From CAVRUD01 sp963849635 (GTDB taxonomy: Bacteria; Chloroflexota; Chloroflexia; Thermomicrobiales; UBA6265), in NCBI GenBank assembly GCA_963849635.1, contig CAWKIA010000018.1, positions 806,001 through 870,000 of the forward strand: a stretch of 64,000 nucleotides of DNA, in the 5' to 3' direction. The notes under the pieces were generated by a model that searched no databases, was not told where the DNA came from, and saw only the letters and a program-made list of their open reading frames with translations. A program made the position numbers and the translations under genes. Shown piece by piece: positions 60,201-64,000 of the stretch; positions within the stretch are counted from its first letter, which is position 1, and each line of letters opens with the position of its first letter.

Positions 60201-60583
60201 ACGAATACAAGATCATCACGCTCACTTCCCTAGGGTCGGCCGCCAGTGATGACGACCTCTCCGGGTACGAGCAACAATCGAGCATCTCTCCGTCGGCAGG
60301 AACGGCAGGCAGGTCGCGGAGCAAAGCGACCGAGGCCGACGAGATCCAGCTCGATTCGGCAGGCGAAGCACTGCTCGGCAGGTTGCAAGCATGGCGCTCC
60401 CAGCGTGCCTCACTAGACGGCATGCCGCCCTACGTTATCGCCCACAACAAGGATCTGATGGCGCTGGCCGCCATCCGGCCGTCATCTGAGGCCGCCTTGG
60501 CTAACGTTCCAGGCTTCGGACCATCGCGAGTGGCGAAGTACGGCGAGGAAATCCTGGCGCTGATCGCTGCTGCCGACGACTAG
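57257..60583 (+). CDS. recQ: RecQ-type ATP-dependent DNA helicase with N-terminal TPR-like domain
   Basis: About 1,108 aa, far longer than ordinary RecQ (~600-700). GTG 57257 was chosen because GGAG lies six bases upstream; ATG 57200 is the alternative. Residues ~5-215 are repeated helical pairs with TPR-like pattern (ALARLYLETGDLEQAQAIGE, LLAMASLDLEDGDAAAAQIH). A ~90-residue Pro/Arg linker leads to the helicase core: MPTGAGKSLTFQLP (Walker A), VIDEAHCISLWGHDF (DEAH), AITATATP and QESGRAGRDG (motif VI). The RecQ Zn-binding cysteines are CRH ... CETSCDDC, followed by a winged-helix region and a terminal HRDC-like domain (VPGFGPSRVAKYGEEIL). It unwinds DNA 3' to 5' in recombination repair; the TPR part could bind a partner. 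Confidence 0.9.
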   Translation: MPQASLEPSTAPAQLTQRLHPLDVADALALPAKLQWTLVARYRHDGEFDEAAHLLDAIEARSGETGTLLEERARLAFAQEDFAEAESLLKQRVDRAPSATSRVALARLYLETGDLEQAQAIGEDLAQSDGGLQTVAGLNADIARATGDIEAARAFHRRTLEERGGNVHALLAMASLDLEDGDAAAAQIHLDLAVDALEGGGSVLQMATAAQIALEIGDSNRAATLEARSREADSERLEALREEIARHLGIGYERAPADRPVSPAPRPASMAAMPTPPGGSVSLQTPTERPRSSPEPRKARVAVEVHELVEEPVHDEPDLEGQFPGTLTALKTLFGFDGLRPGQAAVIANVLSKRDTLATMPTGAGKSLTFQLPAMVQDGVTLVISPLIALMKDQVETLPAPVRAKTVLINSTLSMDEMRRALADVEAGGVKLVYAAPERLRQHSFLRALRTAGVALVVIDEAHCISLWGHDFRPDYLSIPKALPELGQPPVLAITATATPAMAQQIGAGLGRDLARIRVSLFRKNLFYEAHRCTNREDKVRRLVQICQEQKQKNAGCGIVYVGSRKDAEQLAGLLRDRGIAALPYHAGLDPTVRATNQDRFMAGDRNSQVMVATVAFGMGVNKADVRFIVHLSPSRSLEAYAQESGRAGRDGMPARCILLYSATDQANLTRQAARDALELDDLRAVYARVKRAAWGRWAIVDPAEIMPPVGQDDDPDDVIDVRVAIGVLEQGGLIIRHPDAPASRTLRPAFGGTTFGLAGSAPLSEADATTWTRIKDGLLADEQEDDQLTFRTAVACNTYDLSPTDLERILEGQTEFRVRDERRLVCLELLPADQQSGERLREVLERARIESQRRITLMMAYANGGRCRHAVMAAHLGERLSPCETSCDDCTGETDATANQAVYRSRTTAADARIVLETVRTLPFPMGKTGITKILAGSVESRVRSDRTPTFGKLKDLSKGRIDGLIDSLIADGFLNRDMEHEYKIITLTSLGSAASDDDLSGYEQQSSISPSAGTAGRSRSKATEADEIQLDSAGEALLGRLQAWRSQRASLDGMPPYVIAHNKDLMALAAIRPSSEAALANVPGFGPSRVAKYGEEILALIAAADD

Positions 60584-60742
60584 GTCGCCGCCGACCGTAT
60601 TCCAATTGCCCCAACCCATCGGATGCCTGGTCGAAATGATGCCTCACCGATCGGGTGCGGATGTCCGTGTCCGCCCGTTCACGCCCGAATGCCGATCTCA
60701 TCTCGATACTTTGTCACTTACAACGCTTGTTGTCACAGGTCT

Positions 60743-61085
60743 TCAACGGTCTGAGTAGTAGCAGAACGCAAGCTCGGCCCTATGACTAGGCTCTCGCGCG
60801 GCCTCGACGACCTCCACGGTGATCGTCCGCAGCCGGTTGTTCTCCAGCACCCGCGCGATCTGGCTGAACCATCGCTGCACGAGCCAGACGTTGCAGCTGG
60901 TGATGCGCGCGATCGCCGCCAATGCCTCGGCGTTGTTGTAGTCGTCGCGGGAAAACGTCAGCCCCATCTCCTGCCGCTTGTGGGCCAGGATGAAGCGCAG
61001 TTCCTCCTCGCTCAGGGGCCGGAAGTGGTGGACGAAGCCGATCCGCGAGTCGAGAAATGTGGTTCCGATAGCCCCGGCGCGTCGC
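60743..61085 (-). pseudogene. C-terminal remnant of an AAA ATPase of transposition type
   Basis: The frame has no start or Walker motifs; upstream a TAA closes it. It contains LDSRIGFVHHFRPLSEEELR, FILAHKRQEMGLTFSRDD, then RITSCNVWLVQRWFSQIARV and the end LAFCYYSDR. This is the sensor and lid region typical of small AAA ATPases found with transposases (TniB/ExeA-like). Only ~110 of ~300 residues are left and no transposase is nearby, so an old mobile element was lost here. Confidence 0.6.
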
Positions 61086-61297
61086 CTTTATTGGGAACCC
61101 GGCGCGTGCGCCGTCAACCGGCAATGCGGGGAGAAGTGGGAGTGGGCGGTTCCGGGATGCCCCGCTTCGGGAACCACGGACGGCAGCGCGCCCCTCGGCC
61201 CCGCCCCGGCGCGCTCAGCCGCGGCAGCCGCTCCGCCGGGACCCCTCCGCCGACTTACCCTCCGCAGCTAGCCAGCCGGGCCGTCGGCTCCGGCGGA
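61086..61297. other. Short gap, nothing supported
   Basis: About 210 bases between the AAA remnant and the DUF1269-type gene. It has GC-rich sequence without a supported gene or hairpin. Confidence 0.3.
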
Positions 61298-61795
61298 TCA
61301 GGCGTTCGGGTCGGCCTCGTCGAGCATCGCCTGGAAGTGGGCAAGCTGGTCCGGGGAGAGGTCCGCGCTCTGGACCGTGCCGCCGAGCGTGGCCACATCC
61401 CGCGCCGCCCTGGCAGTGCCCGCCCCCTCCTCCACCAGCAGGAAGATGGCCGATCCACCCGCCTCCAACTGCTCCCCGATGTCGGCCACGAAGGCGTCGT
61501 CGATGCCGTCGTCCATCTGCCTGGCCCGGTGGATGCCGACCGCCGCCCCGGCGGCGAGCCCCACGACCGGGATCGCGAAAAGCCCCCCGACGAGCAACCC
61601 GAGCGCCCCGCCGGCGACGCCCCTCGCGCCGACGTGCTGGCCCCGCGGATGGACCTTCAGGTCACCGTCGTCCTTCGAGACCCAGCACGCGCCCTTGACG
61701 TTGATCAGGCGGTCGAAATCGAGCCAGTTTACTTTCTCCATCGCCTGCTTCGCCCGATCCGCGTCGGGATAGGTGATCGCCAGGAGCGTTGCCAT
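61298..61795 (-). CDS. DUF1269-type membrane-associated protein
   Basis: 165 aa. Residues 1-50 form a ferredoxin-like beta-alpha-beta region (ATLLAITYPDADRAKQAMEK). A glycine-rich hydrophobic hairpin follows (GGALGLLVGGLFAIPVVGLA), then a helical C-terminal region (DIGEQLEAGGSAIFLLVEEG). This matches proteins annotated DUF1269, of unknown function and often tied to stress. ATG 61795 follows GGAGGAGTTCG. Confidence 0.8.
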   Translation of the reverse strand: MATLLAITYPDADRAKQAMEKVNWLDFDRLINVKGACWVSKDDGDLKVHPRGQHVGARGVAGGALGLLVGGLFAIPVVGLAAGAAVGIHRARQMDDGIDDAFVADIGEQLEAGGSAIFLLVEEGAGTARAARDVATLGGTVQSADLSPDQLAHFQAMLDEADPNA

Positions 61796-62773
61796 CGAAC
61801 TCCTCCAGTTTTGGGCGTTGACGCCGCACGCGAGTGCGCCGGTAGCGTCCCTCGGGCGGCGCGGTCTCCTTCGACCAATGGTACCGTACCATCGTGGGTG
61901 CGCGGTCGATGGTGGTCCGAGGGCTGCTCTACCGTCGCGCGGCCGTGAACCGGGTTATTGCCTGCGAGCACGGTCGAGGCAGCCCACTGGTCACGTGGCA
62001 ATAACCAAAGTCAGGCCGGCCGCCACGTCTTCTCGAGGCGCGGCAGCTTGTGCTCCCACGCGCCGCCGAACGCCATCCTCACCCGATCCACGCGCGTATC
62101 CAATCTTTTCTCTGGTACGCAACGCTGACCGACGCCCTAGCTCGCGCGTATTGCAACGAGCAGGTATTTTGCGTGAGAAGCTGACTGGAGGCGGATGCGG
62201 CTTGCTGGACGTCTCAGTCGCCGGCGGGGCTTTCGGTAGCGGCATCCGCCGTCGGGGGTTTTCAGCGCGAGAGCTGGGGCAACGGCTGCTCGGGTTTCTC
62301 CTGGTTCCCGCGGCGCGTAGCCCCGCCTCTGCCGGCGAAGACACACCGGGCGAACCGGTGCGACGCGAGCAGGGGCCGGTAAGGGGCGTTCCCGGTACCG
62401 CGACCGCTGCGAAGGCAGGCAATCGCCAACCCGGAGGACAGGACGTTACGACAGATAGCGCTGAAATCGTACGGCGATAAGCATTGAAGATGACAATACT
62501 GACACGACAACTGGCGACGATCTAAGCTATTATGTATACTTGTCGGAGTGCCAATCCGACACTTTGCTGCTCCCGGCGGATCGGTTTCCGGTCCTCCTAA
62601 TTGCCACCATGTCATGGTATACTCTGCCCCTTGCGGGCGTTCCGAGGCGCCCGGCTGTGCCTGTGTCGCATTTTCACATCGTCCGATAAGCCCGGATTCG
62701 ATAGTGGCGAGCCGATCAGGTTCAGATGTGGGTATGCCCGCGCCCGGTGCGCATGGTTGCGAAAAGAGAGCAG
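61796..62773. other. Long gap upstream of rplU
   Basis: About 980 bases with no convincing gene; open frames on the minus strand are Pro/Arg-rich with no ribosome site. It should hold the leader of the ribosomal protein operon. Two TATACT boxes (62535-62540 and 62618-62623) read on the plus strand are candidate -10 elements, without good -35 partners. I checked for RNase P, tmRNA and SRP signature words and saw none. The segment 62180-62360 has several GC-rich self-complementary stretches of unknown role. Confidence 0.4.
62618..62623 (+). promoter_or_regulatory. Candidate -10 box before ribosomal protein operon
   Basis: TATACT lies 150 bases upstream of the L21 start. TTGCCA stands 11 bases before it, which is too close for a standard spacer. 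The leader that would result is long, which would allow autogenous control of the operon, but no known motif was identified. Confidence 0.3.
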
Positions 62774-63365
62774 ATGAGCGATCCGACTGAGAAGAACGAT
62801 CTAACCAGCCAAGTTGAGGAATCGACGGACGAGGTAGTGGAACCGGTCGAGACCGTTGTCGCCGAGGCGGAAACCGCCGAGGAGCCGGTAACGATCGACG
62901 CCGAGACGATTGCCGACGACGACGATCTGGTGATCGACGCCGAGACCGTTGCCGGCGAGGGCGACGTAGTAGTCGAGGCAGCCGCCTCCGCCGCTCCGGC
63001 CCAGCGCCGCGAGCGCGAAGCTCGGCAGCCACGGGCGCCGCGCGGTCCGGTCCAGTACGCCATCATCAAGACCGGTGGCAAGCAGTACCGGGTCAGCGTC
63101 GGTGACACGATCTCCGTCGAACGGCTCGCCTCCGACGCCGGCAACGACATCACCCTCGATGAGGTTCTCCTCATCGGCGGGGACGGCGCCACCAAGGTCG
63201 GGACGCCGGTCGTCGAAGGGGCGAGCGTTTCGGCCACGATCGACGACCACTTCCGCGGCGAAAAACTCGTCGATCTTCAAGTACAAGGCGAAGAAGCGCT
63301 ACCGCCGGCGCACCGGCCACCGCCAGGAGCAGACGCGCCTGACCATTACCGCCATCAACGGCTAG
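62774..63365 (+). CDS. rplU: 50S ribosomal protein L21 with acidic N-terminal extension, one frame break
   Basis: ATG 62774 follows GAGAG. The first ~95 residues are an unusual acidic extension rich in Glu/Val/Ala (ESTDEVVEPVETVVAEAE). Then comes typical L21: YAIIKTGGKQYRVSVGDTI, VLLIGGDGATKVGTPVV, ATIDDHFRGEKL. Near 63271 one base shifts the frame; the continuing frame gives IFKYKAKKRYRRRTGHRQEQ and ends LTITAING at 63365. Read without correction, the frame runs falsely into L27. L21 binds 23S rRNA; L27 follows as in most bacteria. Confidence 0.9.
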
Positions 63366-63379
63366 AAAGGAGACCCACC

Positions 63380-63754
63380 ATGGCCCATAAAAAAGGTGTC
63401 GGTAGTTCTCGTAACGGCCGCGACTCCGAGTCGAAGCGGCTGGGCGTGAAGCGCTCCGACGGTTCCTACATCAATGCCGGCACGATCATCGTCCGCCAGC
63501 GCGGCACCGAGTTCTGGGTCGGCCGCAACGTCGGCATCGGCAAGGACCACACGATCTACGCCATGATCGAGGGCGTCGTCCGGTTCGAGCCGATCGGCCG
63601 CAACAAGCGCCGGATCAGCGTGTACCCGCCGGATGTCTACCCAGTCGGCGGCGCCAAGGAGCTGTTGCAGCCCTTCACCTCATCGATGCTCCTCCCGGCG
63701 GCCCCAGCGGCCGCCGAAGAGAACATCGAGCTGCTTGCCACCGCCGCTGACTAA
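63380..63754 (+). CDS. rpmA: 50S ribosomal protein L27
   Basis: 124 aa. ATG 63380 follows AAAGGAGACCCACC. The N-terminal AHKKGVGSSRNGRDSESKRL reaches the peptidyl transferase centre in known structures. Core motifs GTIIVRQRGTEFWVG and DHTIYAMIEGVVRFE are complete. The C-terminal ~35 residues after RRISVYPPDVYPVG are an extension beyond the usual ~85-90 aa, ending in Ala/Glu-rich text. It follows L21 by 14 bases. Confidence 0.95.
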   Translation: MAHKKGVGSSRNGRDSESKRLGVKRSDGSYINAGTIIVRQRGTEFWVGRNVGIGKDHTIYAMIEGVVRFEPIGRNKRRISVYPPDVYPVGGAKELLQPFTSSMLLPAAPAAAEENIELLATAAD

Positions 63755-63783
63755 AGACAATCAACCACTGACACGGAGAAACC

Positions 63784-64000
63784 ATGAAGGCCGGCATTCA
63801 CCCAAATTACGTCGATGCAACGGTCACCTGCGCGTGTGGCAACACGTTCCAGACCCGTTCCACCAAGCCCAACCTGCGCACCGACCTGTGCAGCGTCTGC
63901 CATCCGTTCTACACCGGCGAGCAGCGCATCGTTGACACCGAAGGTCAGGTCGAGCGCTTCATGAAGCGCATGGAGAGCGCCGCCTCCATTGGTGAGCGAG
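63784..64000 (+). CDS. rpmE: 50S ribosomal protein L31, cut by window end
   Basis: ATG 63784 follows CACGGAGAAACC, 29 bases after L27. MKAGIHPNYVDATVTCACGN and LCSVCHPFYTGEQRIVD contain the Cys residues of the zinc-binding form of L31. The last visible residues (FMKRMESAASIGER) continue beyond the window; about 72 residues are seen. Confidence 0.95.
   Translation, partial: MKAGIHPNYVDATVTCACGNTFQTRSTKPNLRTDLCSVCHPFYTGEQRIVDTEGQVERFMKRMESAASIGER

Noticed and set aside
61991..62540. Arg/Pro-rich minus-strand genes upstream of rplU
   Set aside because: No ribosome sites or protein-like composition; several overlapping frames are equally open because of GC content.
62726..63754. L21-L27 fusion protein
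   Set aside because: Arises only because a one-base shift removes the L21 stop; the other frame ends L21 properly and L27 has its own ribosome site.

Overview
The window is about 64 kb of GC-rich bacterial DNA. Gene content (rplU-rpmA-rpmE, mltG-aroE, miaA, sufU, a TPR-RecQ fusion), frequent GTG/TTG starts, many secreted Cys-rich proteins beginning MDPTRFDALARSLAAP and dispersed GC-rich hairpin repeats point to a Chloroflexota lineage near Thermomicrobia. That placement is inference. Many conserved single-copy genes (mltG, miaA, rplU, an SDR, an amidohydrolase, an aldolase) are each split by single-base frame breaks, which looks like an indel-prone draft assembly rather than mass gene decay. 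I give each broken gene as one feature and locate the breaks.

Left third (1-31 kb): a surface-protein region. On the minus strand lie a partial secreted Pro/Ala-rich protein, a giant Gly-rich repeat protein of about 3,785 aa (A, 1406-12767), a second of about 2,790 aa (B, 13321-21703) with an LPDTG sorting signal, and a small secreted protein (22589-23297) that carries the same N-terminus, the same six-Cys domain and an LPSTG signal as B. On the plus strand follow a secreted bicupin-SH3b protein, a secreted beta-propeller and a third Gly-rich protein (C, 1,142 aa). A, B and C are built from GGX triplets and five-residue blocks organised in long units: about 330 aa in A and B, shorter in C. 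No member of this group is one I can name, and it is the most interesting content of the window.

Middle (31-37 kb): housekeeping genes. mltG, aroE and a prepilin peptidase form a minus-strand operon. miaA diverges from mltG, followed by a rhodanese-type sulfurtransferase and a SufU-type Fe-S scaffold. Dispersed hairpin repeats fill the gaps.

37-45.9 kb: a plastic region with three Cys-rich secreted proteins with Thr-rich linkers, a DUF2851 gene plus a truncated DUF2851 copy, four short orphan gene tails ending in similar words, and an N-terminal relic of an MmeI-like type IIL restriction-modification enzyme.

Right third (46-64 kb): metabolic and housekeeping genes: an SDR divergent from an amidohydrolase plus glutamine-synthetase-like pair, a class II aldolase with two unknown genes, a cupredoxin lipoprotein, an alpha/beta hydrolase, a Cys-rich fragment, a threonine-aldolase-like enzyme, a SufT/MIP18-type protein, a TauE/SafE permease with a small membrane protein, TPR-RecQ, an AAA-ATPase relic, a DUF1269-type protein, and finally ribosomal proteins L21, L27 and L31 (L31 cut by the window end). 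No tRNA, rRNA, CRISPR array or intact transposon was seen.
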